Shown here: positions 36,445-48,109 of the stretch, in pieces | How positions within the stretch are numbered: the stretch's first letter is position 1 | Layout of the letters: the number at the start of each line of letters is the position of its first letter | Assembly: GCF_003288815.1 (NCBI RefSeq) | Contig: NZ_NHYM01000006.1 | Location: 62,001-126,000, forward strand | DNA length: 64,000 nucleotides | Source of the DNA: Helicobacter sp. 16-1353 | Lineage (GTDB): Bacteria; Campylobacterota; Campylobacteria; Campylobacterales; Helicobacteraceae | Direction of reading: 5' to 3' | Position numbers and translations under genes: made by a program | Notes under the pieces: model-generated | Databases searched by the model: none | What the model was told of the DNA's origin: nothing | The model's input: only the letters and a program-made list of their open reading frames with translations

Positions 36445-37170
36445 TTATAGATTTATGCGCTGGGCGATGAAGTCGTATAAATGCACGCTTTTTACCCCAG
36501 CCCCGCTCTTTTCCATTGCCCCAGTGATATTCATCAAGCACCCCGCATCACCAGACACGAGATAATCAACGCCCCTACTTTTAATATCTGCAATTTTCTC
36601 TTCCACCATCGCTTTTGAAATCTCCGGCTCTTTTATGGAGAATGTCCCGCCGAATCCACAACATTCCTCTTCCCTCTCTAGCTCCACTAATTCCACATTA
36701 TTTAATTGGCGGATTAATGCTTTTGAAGATTCTATACTTTTTGCGACCCGCAAAGCATGGCAGTTTGAATGCCAAGTAACCTTGACCTTTTCGCCCTTAT
36801 CCTCGTATTTTACTTTTAATTCTTTTAGTAAAAAGTCGCTTAGCTCATAAATTCTAGAGCAGAACTCTTTTACCACACTATAATCCCCGTCATCGGCGAA
36901 AAGCTCCAAATAATCGACCTTCATCACCCCAGCACATGAGCCAGATGGCACGATTATGGGATATGGTTTGTCAAATAATGCGATATTATGCATTGCGATT
37001 TTTTTCGTGTATTCGTAGAATCCAGAATTATAACTCGGCTGACCGCAACAAGTTTGGTCTTTTTTGAAAATTACCTCAACGCCTTGCTGTTGTAGTAATT
37101 TGATTGCATTTAAACAAGTATTAGAATACGCTATTCCCCCAAGACAAGTAGCAAAAAAATACGCTTTCAT
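36445..37170 (-). CDS. lutA: LutA, CCG-domain subunit of L-lactate dehydrogenase complex
   Basis: 241 residues. It carries two CCG (cysteine-rich) domains, seen as TCCGQPSYNSGF (N-terminal) and EECCGFGGTFSIKEPE (C-terminal). CLGG near the start and GDAGCLMNITGA near the end complete the ligands. AAGGAGGAGATAG precedes the ATG. First gene of the lutABC operon. Confidence 0.95.
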   Translation of the reverse strand: MKAYFFATCLGGIAYSNTCLNAIKLLQQQGVEVIFKKDQTCCGQPSYNSGFYEYTKKIAMHNIALFDKPYPIIVPSGSCAGVMKVDYLELFADDGDYSVVKEFCSRIYELSDFLLKELKVKYEDKGEKVKVTWHSNCHALRVAKSIESSKALIRQLNNVELVELEREEECCGFGGTFSIKEPEISKAMVEEKIADIKSRGVDYLVSGDAGCLMNITGAMEKSGAGVKSVHLYDFIAQRINL

Positions 37171-37258
37171 CTCTTTCTATCTCCTCCTTTAAAGTTGAAT
37201 GCGTTTAAATTTTATCGTAAAAAGTTAAAAGTTTATGCCACAATGTTGTATAGTTGGA

Positions 37259-37573
37259 TTAAAAATTCAGCAAAATTACTGCAAAAATAACTACAACAAT
37301 TCCCAAAATGCTAATGGCATTTAATTTTTCGTTATAAAGCAAATATCCGCCAATGCAAGTGCCTAATATCCCAACCGCTCCCCAAGTAGAATAAGCCACG
37401 CTTAAAGGAAAATATTCCAATGTAAAAGATAGTAAAATAAATGCTACAATGACTAAGAAAACCGCACCAAAACCGAATATTTTATGTTTAAAACCATTAG
37501 ATTTTTTTAATAATAAATTAGCACATATATCAAGAAAAGCGGAAGCGATAATAATCAATAAATATACACTCAT
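37259..37573 (-). CDS. Small multidrug resistance (SMR) family transporter, subunit 2
   Basis: 104 residues, four membrane helices. It has SVAYSTWGAVGILGTCIGG, the helix 3 core of SMR proteins. Its ATG overlaps the stop of the other SMR gene by 4 bases, so they form a paired, probably heterodimeric exporter such as MdtIJ, YvdRS or YkkCD. The substrate is not known. Confidence 0.88.
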   Translation of the reverse strand: MSVYLLIIIASAFLDICANLLLKKSNGFKHKIFGFGAVFLVIVAFILLSFTLEYFPLSVAYSTWGAVGILGTCIGGYLLYNEKLNAISILGIVVVIFAVILLNF

Positions 37574-37917
37574 TTTTCTTTTGCCTCACCGATATTAATT
37601 AATACAATCCCTGTAATAGCAAGTATTATCCCTATAGCTTGTTTAGTTGTTACAATCTCATCAAATATAAATAATGACATTAAAACAATCAAACTAGAGC
37701 CTAAAACCTCCCATATGGCATAGGCTATACCTACTTTAATCTTTGTAAGTGCTAGTGCTAATAGATAATATGAAAGTGTTATAAAAACTACCATAAAAAT
37801 GTAGCCAAATAATCTACCATCTCCAACTTTCAAGAATCCAGCTGAAACTACTTCTGTAATAATTGCTAGTAGTAGAAAAAACCAAGCAAGAATCTTTTTT
37901 CGTTCAACATTATTCAT
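37570..37917 (-). CDS. Small multidrug resistance (SMR) family transporter, subunit 1
   Basis: 115 residues from ATG 37917 (AAGGATAATT upstream), four membrane helices. It has the SMR active-site Glu in FFLLLAIITEVVSAGFLK and IAYAIWEVLGSSLIVLMS. It precedes its partner by a 4-base overlap. The guanidine-exporting Gdx subgroup is one alternative, but no guanidine riboswitch is seen before it. Confidence 0.88.
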   Translation of the reverse strand: MNNVERKKILAWFFLLLAIITEVVSAGFLKVGDGRLFGYIFMVVFITLSYYLLALALTKIKVGIAYAIWEVLGSSLIVLMSLFIFDEIVTTKQAIGIILAITGIVLINIGEAKEK

Positions 37918-37941
37918 AATTATCCTTATATGCAAAAAAAA

Positions 37942-38451
37942 TTAATCTTTGCTAATTATAATATCCTCTATAATATCGCCCTGCTCTATTTTATCAAGCA
38001 CTTCAAAACTTTTTTCGTCATTTCTTTGGATTCCGCCAAATACGGTATGCACTCCATCTAGATGTGGACAAGGCACAAAACATATAAAAAATTGGCTTCC
38101 GCCTGTATCTTTTCCTGCATGTGCCATACTTAAAGCCCCTTTTATATGTAGTTTTGGATTGTTTTCCACTTCGCATTTGATTCTATATCCCGGACCACCC
38201 ATACCAGCTAACTTTGGATTACTTTTACTAAAAGGACAACCGCCCTGTGCCATAAATCCTTTTATCACTCTATGAAATGTTAAACCTTTATAGAATCCGC
38301 TATTTGCCAAAACAACAAAATTAGTAACCGCCTGTGGTGCTGAATCTCCATAAAGCTTTAGCTTGATTTTGCCTTTAGAAGTGCATATAGTTGCATATTT
38401 GCTATTTTCTAATAATGTTTCATCTATATCAAATATTTTTAAATCTTCCAT
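37942..38451 (-). CDS. ppiA: Cyclophilin-type peptidyl-prolyl cis-trans isomerase
   Basis: 169 residues, cytoplasmic (no signal). Conserved [35 protein letters not shown] and [10 protein letters not shown]. The active-site Arg in FHRV and Phe in QFF are present. AAGGA precedes the ATG. Confidence 0.95.
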   Translation of the reverse strand: MEDLKIFDIDETLLENSKYATICTSKGKIKLKLYGDSAPQAVTNFVVLANSGFYKGLTFHRVIKGFMAQGGCPFSKSNPKLAGMGGPGYRIKCEVENNPKLHIKGALSMAHAGKDTGGSQFFICFVPCPHLDGVHTVFGGIQRNDEKSFEVLDKIEQGDIIEDIIISKD

Positions 38452-38530
38452 TTATATTTCCTTATCATAATTAATTTGATTGCAATTTTACCGATATTTT
38501 TGTGAAGTTTTAGATATTTGGAGTAATCGT

Positions 38531-39148
38531 TTGTTCTTAAAAATAATATTATGTATTCTTTTAAGCACTTTTATCTACTCAAAAGAATATATGATAATAG
38601 ATAAAAATGATTGGATTGCAGGTGCTATAAAACTTGATATAAATTTCGCCAATGGTGCATTTGGAAGTAAATTTGGAATCTTTTTAGATGATAATACGAT
38701 AATTACAAGCTCCGCTATAACAAATATAGGATTCCCAAGTGATATAAATGTAAAAATAAAAGATAGCAAAGTTGATTTAATAATCTGCATTGCAAAAGCA
38801 AGATTAGTGGTAAGTGATGAAAATACTGCTTTGGCGATGTTAAAAATCACTCATTATACAGATGATTATTGTAATTATTCTAATAAAAAGCTATATCACC
38901 AAGAATTAATAAATAATCAAAAAATAAATTTCCGCAACAATTATAAATCTAAGGAAATAGAAACGATAAGCGACAATAGTCCGTTTTTAATACAAAACTA
39001 CAAAAAAACAATTATTTATGAGCAAGGATTCCCATACTTTGATAAAAATGGAAGATTTATCGGCATATCAAGCAATAATAATATAATAAATATAGATAGT
39101 ATAAATAAATTTATGCAACGATTTAGGTATTTCAAACTACAAGATTAA
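38531..39148 (+). CDS. Exported trypsin-like fold protein lacking a catalytic Ser
   Basis: 205 residues from TTG 38531 (GGAG seven bases upstream). The first 20 residues are a signal peptide (FLKIILCILLSTFIYSKEY). GIFLDDNTIITSSAITN corresponds to the His-containing GIFLKDNLILTSAHVV of trypsin-fold proteases, with Ser-Ala where SAH is expected. EQGFPYFDKNGRFIGISSNN sits where GxSGGP(L/V)FDxxGxxIGI is expected. No obvious His/Asp/Ser triad is complete, so it is probably a non-catalytic binding protein. It is upstream of fmt, separated by 113 bases. Confidence 0.55.
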   Translation: MFLKIILCILLSTFIYSKEYMIIDKNDWIAGAIKLDINFANGAFGSKFGIFLDDNTIITSSAITNIGFPSDINVKIKDSKVDLIICIAKARLVVSDENTALAMLKITHYTDDYCNYSNKKLYHQELINNQKINFRNNYKSKEIETISDNSPFLIQNYKKTIIYEQGFPYFDKNGRFIGISSNNNIINIDSINKFMQRFRYFKLQD

Positions 39149-39261
39149 GATTCTCTAAAACATTGATATTAATAATATATAAAAGTAAGTGTTAAAGTGG
39201 AAATTTGGAATTTTTATTTTAGAATACAAACTTAGAAATTTTATTAAAAAGGTATTAGGAT

Positions 39262-40167
39262 TTGAATATTTTATTTTTTGGGACGCCATTATTTGCAAGG
39301 ATAATTCTAGAATCTTTGATTAATGATGATTATTTTAAGATAATTGGGCTTGTAACACAAATAGATAAACCATTTGGCAGAAAGATGGAGCTAAAAGCAC
39401 CACAAACAAAGGAATTCTTGCAATCTATTAAAAGCAATATTCCAATCTATCAGCCAAAAAATCTTAATGATTTAAGATTTATATATGATTTAAAACCAGA
39501 TATTATTTTGGTCGTAGCTTACGGGAAAATCATACCAAAAGAAATTATTAATAATTTTTATTGTATTAATATTCATGGCTCTATTTTGCCAAAAAGTCGC
39601 GGAGCTAGTCCTATACAAGATATGATTTTAAAAAATCAAAATCTTATTGGAACAAGTATTATAAAAATGAGTGAAAACCTTGATAGTGGCGATATACTAG
39701 GAATAAGATATATGATAAATAAACAATTAGATATTGAATATACAACCAAGATTCTAGCCCAAAATAGTGCAAAATTAATTATAAAAATACTAAAGATTCT
39801 AGATTCTATAAAGCCTTTACCACAAATACATGTAGATTCTAGTTATTGCAAAAAAATTGAAAAAATTGATGGGTTAGTTATGTTTGATAATGCAAATAAG
39901 ATTTATTTAAAATATTTAGCATATAAAATTTGGCCAAATATATATCTAAAAAATGGCACAAAGCTTTTTGATATTAAGATAAATGATATAGATTCTAAGA
40001 ATAAAGAAGGGGAGATTCTAGCTATCAATAAAGATTCTATTATCATTGGTTGCAAAAAAGGAAGTTTAAGCATTAAAATATTGCAAGATGTAGGGAAAAA
40101 TAAGGTTGATTCTGTATCGTATCTAAGAGGAAAAAGATTAAAAATAGGTAGTTTGCTTATAGATTAA
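39262..40167 (+). CDS. fmt: Methionyl-tRNA formyltransferase
   Basis: Formylates initiator Met-tRNA. 301 residues, with TTG start after TTAGGA. FFGTPLFARIILESL near the start, then INIHGSILPKSRGASPIQ (HGS and SLLPxxRGAxP) and the LDSGDI motif. The C-terminal OB-like domain is at about 205-301. It is followed 4 bases later by birA. Confidence 0.96.
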   Translation: MNILFFGTPLFARIILESLINDDYFKIIGLVTQIDKPFGRKMELKAPQTKEFLQSIKSNIPIYQPKNLNDLRFIYDLKPDIILVVAYGKIIPKEIINNFYCINIHGSILPKSRGASPIQDMILKNQNLIGTSIIKMSENLDSGDILGIRYMINKQLDIEYTTKILAQNSAKLIIKILKILDSIKPLPQIHVDSSYCKKIEKIDGLVMFDNANKIYLKYLAYKIWPNIYLKNGTKLFDIKINDIDSKNKEGEILAINKDSIIIGCKKGSLSIKILQDVGKNKVDSVSYLRGKRLKIGSLLID

Positions 40168-40171
40168 TAAT

Positions 40172-40804
40172 ATGAAAATAGTAACATTTAAAACACTACC
40201 ATCAACACAACAATATTTAATAACATTAATTAAGGATAATAAAATAAAGCAACCTACTTGCATTGTAGCAAATAAGCAAGATTCTGGTATCGGCTCAAGG
40301 GGCAATAAATGGGTAGAAGTTGAAAAGGGTTTGTATTTTTCATTTTGTATGCCTTTAATTAGCCTACCAAATGATTTAAAATTAGAATCTATGTCGATTT
40401 TTTTTGGATTTATTTTTAAGCAGAATCTAGCAAATATCGGCTCTAAAGTCTGGCTAAAATATCCTAATGATTTATATGTAGAGCAGAATAAGATTGGTGG
40501 GATAATCTGCAATATAGTAAATGGCTTTGTTGTTTGTGGCATTGGTTTAAACATAGAATCTAAAAACTTCGCCACTATTGATAATGGACTTATTGTGGAT
40601 TATGATGATTTTTTAGAAACATATTTTAGCAGTATAGATAATTATAGTTGGAATAAGGTTTTTACCAAATATAGCCAAGAATTTCATCAAAATGAGCGGT
40701 TTTCTTTTCATTATAAAAATAAGATTCTATCCTTTAAAAATGCTAAATTACTCCCAGACGGTGCGATAAAAATCAATAATGATATTATCTATTCTATAAG
40801 ATAA
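40172..40804 (+). CDS. birA: Biotin protein ligase BirA (monofunctional)
   Basis: 210 residues. It attaches biotin to acetyl-CoA carboxylase. It lacks the HTH DNA-binding domain found in E. coli BirA. Motifs: GSRGNKWVEVEKGLYFS and LKYPNDLYVEQNKIGGIICN (ATP/biotin sites). Its start is 4 bases beyond the fmt stop, so the two are co-expressed. Confidence 0.93.
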   Translation: MKIVTFKTLPSTQQYLITLIKDNKIKQPTCIVANKQDSGIGSRGNKWVEVEKGLYFSFCMPLISLPNDLKLESMSIFFGFIFKQNLANIGSKVWLKYPNDLYVEQNKIGGIICNIVNGFVVCGIGLNIESKNFATIDNGLIVDYDDFLETYFSSIDNYSWNKVFTKYSQEFHQNERFSFHYKNKILSFKNAKLLPDGAIKINNDIIYSIR

Positions 40805-40978
40805 ATGATAATCGAATAAAAGTAAAATTAAACTATTTTTTATAATATAGTAAGATTTAATTTATATAAAAAAAGTTACAATACCTAATCTAGTTTTAGA
40901 GAGTTAAACTAAGATTTAGGAAGTTAGAGCTTTTCACAAATAAATATTTCAAAATAACAATTATTAAGGGCTAATATA

Positions 40979-41770
40979 ATGAATAAGTGCGAGATAATAA
41001 CCATTGCAAACCAAAAAGGCGGTGTAGGTAAAACTACTACAGCAGTGAATTTATCTGCTTCGTTAGCATATAAAGGTAAAAAAGTATTATTGATTGATGC
41101 TGACCCGCAGTCAAATGCAACTACAAGCTTAGGTATTTATAGAAATGATGTGGAATTTTATCTTTATCATGTTCTTACTGATTCTAAGAAATTATCTCAA
41201 ATTATTAAAAAAACTGATACTAAGAATCTATTTTTAGCACCTTCAAATATTGGATTAGTTGGTTTTGAAAAAGAATTTTATAATAAAAGAACTCAAGGTA
41301 GGGAATTAATATTAAAGAAAAAAATAGCCGAAGTAACCGAAGATTATGATTTTATTATATTAGATTCTCCTCCAGCATTAGGACCACTTACAATGAATGC
41401 TTTGAGTGCATCAGATTCTGTTTTAATACCAATACAATGTGAATTTTTTGCATTAGAGGGTTTAGCACAGCTACTAAGCACGATTAAAATGCTAAAAGAG
41501 CAAATCAACCCAAATCTAAGCATTAAAGGTTTTTTACCTACAATGTATGCATCTCAAAATAATCTTGCAAAACAAGTTATTTATGATTTATCGCAACATT
41601 TTGATAAATATATGTTTAAGGATATTAATTCTCAAAATTTAACCATTCCAAGAAGTGTGAAATTAGCGGAATCTCCTAGTTTTGGTAAGCCAATACTGCT
41701 TTATGATATGCGTTCAAATGGAAGTATTGCCTATCAAAATCTAGCTGAAGCAATATTGCAAGGAGTATAA
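40979..41770 (+). CDS. parA: ParA/Soj chromosome-partition ATPase
   Basis: 263 residues. Deviant Walker A IANQKGGVGKTTTAVNL (18-base region), LLIDADPQSNATTSLG, and Walker B IILDSPPALGPL. It moves the origin region with ParB. The ATG is 174 bases beyond birA, where TACAAT may serve as a -10. Its last base is the first of parB. Confidence 0.97.
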   Translation: MNKCEIITIANQKGGVGKTTTAVNLSASLAYKGKKVLLIDADPQSNATTSLGIYRNDVEFYLYHVLTDSKKLSQIIKKTDTKNLFLAPSNIGLVGFEKEFYNKRTQGRELILKKKIAEVTEDYDFIILDSPPALGPLTMNALSASDSVLIPIQCEFFALEGLAQLLSTIKMLKEQINPNLSIKGFLPTMYASQNNLAKQVIYDLSQHFDKYMFKDINSQNLTIPRSVKLAESPSFGKPILLYDMRSNGSIAYQNLAEAILQGV

Positions 41771-42633
41771 TGGCAAAGAAAAAAGCACTTGGTCGCGGAT
41801 TAAGTGCATTAATCGGTGAAGTAGAACAAGCTTATGAGAATAATTTAAACGATAATTCTGCTTTGGTTGTTGAGATTGATATTGATTTAATAAAACCAAA
41901 TCCATTGCAACCAAGAAAAACATTTAACGAATCTTCTTTGATTGAGCTGTCAAATTCAATCAAAGAGCACGGGATTCTGCAACCCATATTAATATATGAA
42001 GATAATAATGAATATTTTTTAATAGCAGGTGAAAGAAGATTAAAAGCTTCTAAAATCGCCAATCTTCAAACGATTAGAGCTATTGTTGTAGATATTAAAT
42101 TAGAAAAACTTAGAGAATTAGCCTTAATAGAAAATATACAAAGAGAGGATTTGAATCCTATCGATTTGGCACTTTCCTATGACGCGTTGATAAAAGATTA
42201 TAATATTACGCAAGATGAGCTTGCATCAAAGCTACAAAAAAGTAGAACGCAAATTACAAATACACTTGCTTTATTGCGTTTGCCAAAAGACGCACAAAAG
42301 CTATTAATCGAAGGTAGAATCTCACAAGGACATGCAAAGGTTTTAGTAAATCTTAGTAATGATGATTTCACTTTGGCGTTAAACTCGATAATTGGTCAAA
42401 AGCTTTCAGTAAGGGAAACGGAAAATTTAGTTAAGAATATTAAGACTGCTCCTAAAAATCATAATAAAAAGCAAATCATTGAATTTAAAGATGATTTATC
42501 AAAGCTATCAAATATATTCCAATCTATTGATATTGATACAAAAATTAGTAATAATTCATTAATTTTAAAATTTAAAACTAAGGAAAAAGTAAATAGGTTA
42601 ATAAAAATTTTAAGTAATTTGAATAATTTATAA
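41770..42633 (+). CDS. parB: ParB/Spo0J partition protein
   Basis: 287 residues, CTPase and parS-binding partition protein. It starts KKKALGRGLSALIGEVE, then the box NPLQPRKTF, AGERRLKASKIA (CTP-binding), the HTH ENIQREDLNPIDLALSY...LASKLQKSRTQITNTL, and a C-terminal dimer domain. I did not see a canonical parS nearby. Confidence 0.97.
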   Translation: MAKKKALGRGLSALIGEVEQAYENNLNDNSALVVEIDIDLIKPNPLQPRKTFNESSLIELSNSIKEHGILQPILIYEDNNEYFLIAGERRLKASKIANLQTIRAIVVDIKLEKLRELALIENIQREDLNPIDLALSYDALIKDYNITQDELASKLQKSRTQITNTLALLRLPKDAQKLLIEGRISQGHAKVLVNLSNDDFTLALNSIIGQKLSVRETENLVKNIKTAPKNHNKKQIIEFKDDLSKLSNIFQSIDIDTKISNNSLILKFKTKEKVNRLIKILSNLNNL

Positions 42634-42716
42634 CAAAAAATAATAACTAATTTGTTAATATTATGTCATTTATTTTAAATAACTAAAGTTAGCTACTTTG
42701 CTAAAGAGGAGAGGTA

Positions 42717-43142
42717 ATGGGTATAAGTTTAAATCCGGAGTTAATGTTACTTGTATTTTTCTTATTCATTCTATGTATGATTCTATTGAATAAATGGCTT
42801 TATAAGCCAATTTTAGAATTTATGGATTCTAGAGATAATATGATTAAAAATGATTTAGAGAATGCAAGTAGCAATGATAGTGAGATAGAAGAAATACAAA
42901 CTAAGATTAACAATATCTTAGAAAATGCCAAAAAGGAAGCAACTTCATTAAGAGAAAGGGCATACGAACAGGCAAAATTAAACTATGACAAAAATATTCA
43001 AGAAATAAAAAATTCTAATGAAAAAGATTTAGCAAACTTTATGGAATCTATCAAAAAAGAGAAAGAAGAGCTAAAAAAATCACTTCTTACTAAAATGCCA
43101 GATTTTAAGAAAAGTTTAAATGCAAAATTAAAAGAAATGTAA
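42717..43142 (+). CDS. atpF': ATP synthase subunit b' (stator)
   Basis: 141 residues, one N-terminal membrane segment (LMLLVFFLFILCMILLNKWLY), then a long coiled coil (KNDLENASSNDSEIEEIQTKI). First gene of the F0/F1 block. Paired b' and b subunits are typical of epsilonproteobacteria. GAGGAGAGG precedes the ATG. The a and c subunits are not in this window. Confidence 0.92.
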   Translation: MGISLNPELMLLVFFLFILCMILLNKWLYKPILEFMDSRDNMIKNDLENASSNDSEIEEIQTKINNILENAKKEATSLRERAYEQAKLNYDKNIQEIKNSNEKDLANFMESIKKEKEELKKSLLTKMPDFKKSLNAKLKEM

Positions 43143-43160
43143 TTTAAGGAGAGGTATGTA

Positions 43161-43667
43161 ATGCATAAAATATTATTTATATTATTGCCAGTATTTGCAT
43201 TTGCAGCAGATGTTGATATAGCAAATAGTGATATTATAGAGCGAACAATAAATTTTGCTATATTTGTTGCAATTCTTTGGTATTTACTAGCAAATAGAAT
43301 AAAATCTGCCCTAAAGGCAAGACAAGATGGAATCTCTAGTCAATTGAATGCAGTCCAAGATAAATTAGCTCAATCTAAAGCCAAAAAAGAAGATATGTTA
43401 AAATCCCTAGAACAATCCAAACAAAAAGCAGAAGAAATAGTAGCTAATGCTAAAAAAGAGGCTTTTATTATTACCCAAAATATAGAAGAACAATGCAAAA
43501 ATGATATTGAGATTCTAAATAAAAATCATCAAGAATTGCTAAGTTTTGAACAAAAACGAATGAAAAAAGCTGTTATTGATGATATTTTAGATGAGCTTTT
43601 AATCAAAAATGATGTAAAGCTTGATAAAAACGATTACATAGATATACTTTTAAAAAGGGTTGCATAA
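43161..43667 (+). CDS. atpF: ATP synthase subunit b
   Basis: 168 residues, with a hydrophobic N-terminus that includes a short signal-like stretch (MHKILFILLPVFAFA), a membrane helix IERTINFAIFVAILWYLLANRIK, then coiled coil. Gap to b' 18 bases; its last base overlaps the atpH start. This two-segment N-terminus is a known feature of the epsilon b subunit. Confidence 0.93.
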   Translation: MHKILFILLPVFAFAADVDIANSDIIERTINFAIFVAILWYLLANRIKSALKARQDGISSQLNAVQDKLAQSKAKKEDMLKSLEQSKQKAEEIVANAKKEAFIITQNIEEQCKNDIEILNKNHQELLSFEQKRMKKAVIDDILDELLIKNDVKLDKNDYIDILLKRVA

Positions 43668-44197
43668 TGAATTCGCTAGTATCAAAAAAATATACAAAAG
43701 CATTAGTATCAGCGATAGGCATAAAAGGGGCTTCTAAAGCATTAGATACTTTATATTTAATATCTAATTGTTTTAGTGATGCCAAATTTAGTGCTATTGT
43801 TAATTCTCCAACAGTATCAAAATCTAAAAAAGAATCTTTGATTTTATCAGTTGTTGAAATAAAAGATAAAAAAATAATAAACTTCATAAAAATTCTCAAT
43901 CAAAAAAATAGATTGAGCGAGATTCCGCTAATATGTGATGAATTAAAAAGATATATTAACTCTAGTAATAATGAATATGAACTTATAGTTTATTCATCAT
44001 TTAAGTTGGATTCTAAAGACTTAGAGCATATCAAAAAAGAGATGGGTAAAAGACTAGGAGTATCATTATATGCTACAGAAAAACCAATGGATACGGAGGG
44101 GGTAAGATTGTTTGTAGATGGTATTAGTGTTGAAACTTCATTTTTAAAAAATGGATTTTCTAATAGTTTAAGAAATTATATTTTAAAAGCATTTTAA
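43667..44197 (+). CDS. atpH: ATP synthase subunit delta
   Basis: 176 residues, F1 stator subunit. It starts SLVSKKYTKALVSAIG, with an N-terminal helical bundle and the C-terminal GVRLFVDGISVETSFLKNGFSNSLR. It overlaps atpF by one base. Confidence 0.93.
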   Translation: MNSLVSKKYTKALVSAIGIKGASKALDTLYLISNCFSDAKFSAIVNSPTVSKSKKESLILSVVEIKDKKIINFIKILNQKNRLSEIPLICDELKRYINSSNNEYELIVYSSFKLDSKDLEHIKKEMGKRLGVSLYATEKPMDTEGVRLFVDGISVETSFLKNGFSNSLRNYILKAF

Positions 44198-44215
44198 ATT
44201 TAAGAAGGAGTAAAA

Positions 44216-45730
44216 ATGTCAAATAAGATTCAAGTAGATGAAATAAGCTCAATCATAAAGCAAAGAATAGATGATTTTGAGTTAAAAATTGATATAGATG
44301 AAGTTGGGACAGTTATTAGCTATGCTGATGGTGTTGCTAGAGTCTATGGATTAAAAAATGTTATGTATTATGAAATGGTAGAATTTGACACTGGAGATAA
44401 AGGATTAGCCTTAAATCTCGAAGATAATAGCGTAGGTGTTGTTATACTTGGAATTGGAAAGGATATAAAAGAGGGAGTTTCTGTTAAAAGACTTGGAACT
44501 CTTATGAGTGTGCCTGTTGGAGATGCTGTTGTAGGAAGAGTTGTAAATACTTTAGGTGAGCCAATAGATGGAAAAGGAAGTATTGAAGCAAAAGAACAAA
44601 GATTTATCGAGATAAAAGCACCCGGAATTATGGCTAGAAAGTCCGTTCATGAGCCACTACAAACAGGAATCAAAGCGATTGATGCACTTGTGCCAATTGG
44701 TAGAGGACAAAGAGAGCTTATAATAGGTGATAGACAAACAGGTAAAACAACTGTTGCGGTAGATACTATTATAAACCAAAAAGGACAAGATGTAATTTGT
44801 ATATATGTAGCCATTGGACAAAAAGAATCCACAGTCGCGCAAGTAGTTAGAAAATTAGAAGAACACGGCGCGATGGAATACACAATAATAGTCAATGCTT
44901 CGGCTTCGGATTCTGCTACTATGCAGTTTTTAGCACCATATGCAGGTGTAACAATGGGTGAATATTTTAGAGATAATTCAAGACATGCATTAATTATTTA
45001 TGATGATTTGAGTAAGCACGCTGTTTCATATCGAGAAATGTCATTAATCCTAAGAAGACCACCGGGTCGTGAAGCATTTCCCGGAGATGTATTTTATCTA
45101 CATTCAAGACTACTAGAAAGAGCTGCGAAATTAAGTGATGAGCTAGGTGCTGGTTCGCTTACTGCTTTACCTATCATTGAAACACAAGCGGGCGATGTGG
45201 CAGCATATATCCCAACAAATGTTATATCAATTACAGATGGACAAATATTCCTAGAAACAGATTTATTCTATTCTGGTATAAGACCTGCAATAAATGTGGG
45301 CTTATCTGTATCAAGAGTTGGTGGAGCTGCACAAGTAAAGGCAATGAAACAAGTATCTGGGACTTTGCGATTAGACTTAGCACAATATAGGGAGTTACAA
45401 GCGTTTTCACAATTTGCATCAGATTTAGATGAAGGCAGTAGAAAACAGCTTGATAGAGGTCAAAGAATGGTAGAAATATTAAAACAACCTCCATATTCTC
45501 CACTATCTGTTGAGAGACAAATTGTTATTATTTTCGCAGGAGCAAGAGGCTATTTAGATAGTATCCCAGTTAATAAAATCACAAAGTTTGAATCTGACCT
45601 TTATCCTTTTATAGAGGCTAAATATCCTAAAATATTTGAGGTTTTAATCAGCAAAAAAACAATAGATTCTGATTTAGAAACATTATTAAAACAAGCTCTA
45701 GAAGAATTTAAAAATACTTTTTCAATATAA
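44216..45730 (+). CDS. atpA: ATP synthase subunit alpha
   Basis: 504 residues. Walker [10 protein letters not shown] at 171-179, [11 protein letters not shown] near the start, and [23 protein letters not shown], the alpha signature. Gap to delta 18 bases, with AAGGAG. Confidence 0.99.
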   Translation: MSNKIQVDEISSIIKQRIDDFELKIDIDEVGTVISYADGVARVYGLKNVMYYEMVEFDTGDKGLALNLEDNSVGVVILGIGKDIKEGVSVKRLGTLMSVPVGDAVVGRVVNTLGEPIDGKGSIEAKEQRFIEIKAPGIMARKSVHEPLQTGIKAIDALVPIGRGQRELIIGDRQTGKTTVAVDTIINQKGQDVICIYVAIGQKESTVAQVVRKLEEHGAMEYTIIVNASASDSATMQFLAPYAGVTMGEYFRDNSRHALIIYDDLSKHAVSYREMSLILRRPPGREAFPGDVFYLHSRLLERAAKLSDELGAGSLTALPIIETQAGDVAAYIPTNVISITDGQIFLETDLFYSGIRPAINVGLSVSRVGGAAQVKAMKQVSGTLRLDLAQYRELQAFSQFASDLDEGSRKQLDRGQRMVEILKQPPYSPLSVERQIVIIFAGARGYLDSIPVNKITKFESDLYPFIEAKYPKIFEVLISKKTIDSDLETLLKQALEEFKNTFSI

Positions 45731-45743
45731 ATAAGGTTGAAAT

Positions 45744-46646
45744 ATGGGGAATAGTTTAAAAGATATTAGAAAAGAAATCTCAAGTATAAAAAATATTCAA
45801 AAAACTACAAGGGCAATGAAACTTGTGGCAAATTCTAAGCTTAAAAAAGCAGTAGAAGCAGCCAAACGAAGTAAGATTTATTCTGCTAAGCTAAATGAAG
45901 TTTTTAATGAAATTATCCAAAAAACTTTATCGGGGAATATGTTTGAAAAAAATGATATTTTATTTGTAGATAAAACACGACAAGTAAAAATGGTGGATAT
46001 TATTTTTGTAACTTCTGATAAGGGCTTATGTGGAGCTTTTAACTCAAATACCATCAAAGCAGTTGTCCATCTTATGAATGAATATAAAAATAATGGAATT
46101 AAGATTCGATTAAGAGGTATTGGTAAAACGGGGATTAGATATTTTCATTTTAATGAAATAGAGTTATACGACCAATCTACAACTTTATCATCGAATCCTA
46201 GTGATGAAGGTGCATCTGAATTTATTATGAAAGCTGTGAATGATTATATAAATGGCGTTACAGATAAAGTTATAATAGTTCATAATGGATTTAAAAATAT
46301 GTTATCTCAAGAAATACAGATAACAGAGATTATGCCATTTTGTATAGATTTAGATAGTATCACAAAAGAAGTTCAAAATGATGGTGAAATGCTAATAGAG
46401 CCTACAGACAACGAAAAAATGATTCTAGAGGAATTAGCAAAACAATATATAAATTACAATATGTTTTATGCCTTGATAGATTCTCTAGCTGCAGAGCTTA
46501 GCTCAAGAATGCAAGCTATGGATACTGCTACTAAAAATGCATCTGAATTAGTAAAAGATTTAACAATTAAACTTAATAAATCTAGACAAGCAGCGATTAC
46601 TACTGAATTGGTAGAAATAAATGCTGGTGTAGAAGCAATGAAATAA
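45744..46646 (+). CDS. atpG: ATP synthase subunit gamma
   Basis: 300 residues. The rotor shaft begins GNSLKDIRKEISSIKNIQKTTRAMKLVA and ends RQAAITTELVEINAGVEAM. The globular part has VTSDKGLCGAFNSN. It is 14 bases after atpA. Confidence 0.97.
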   Translation: MGNSLKDIRKEISSIKNIQKTTRAMKLVANSKLKKAVEAAKRSKIYSAKLNEVFNEIIQKTLSGNMFEKNDILFVDKTRQVKMVDIIFVTSDKGLCGAFNSNTIKAVVHLMNEYKNNGIKIRLRGIGKTGIRYFHFNEIELYDQSTTLSSNPSDEGASEFIMKAVNDYINGVTDKVIIVHNGFKNMLSQEIQITEIMPFCIDLDSITKEVQNDGEMLIEPTDNEKMILEELAKQYINYNMFYALIDSLAAELSSRMQAMDTATKNASELVKDLTIKLNKSRQAAITTELVEINAGVEAMK

Positions 46647-46666
46647 AAATAAATAGGAGTAAATAG

Positions 46667-48070
<1,404 letters not shown>

Positions 48071-48109
48071 TTATTTTAAGTTAAACTAAATTTAAGGTTT
48101 ATATAAATT

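Noticed and set aside
37918-37941. Guanidine riboswitch before the SMR pair
   Set aside because: Only 24 bases separate it from the cyclophilin gene, too short to hold one.
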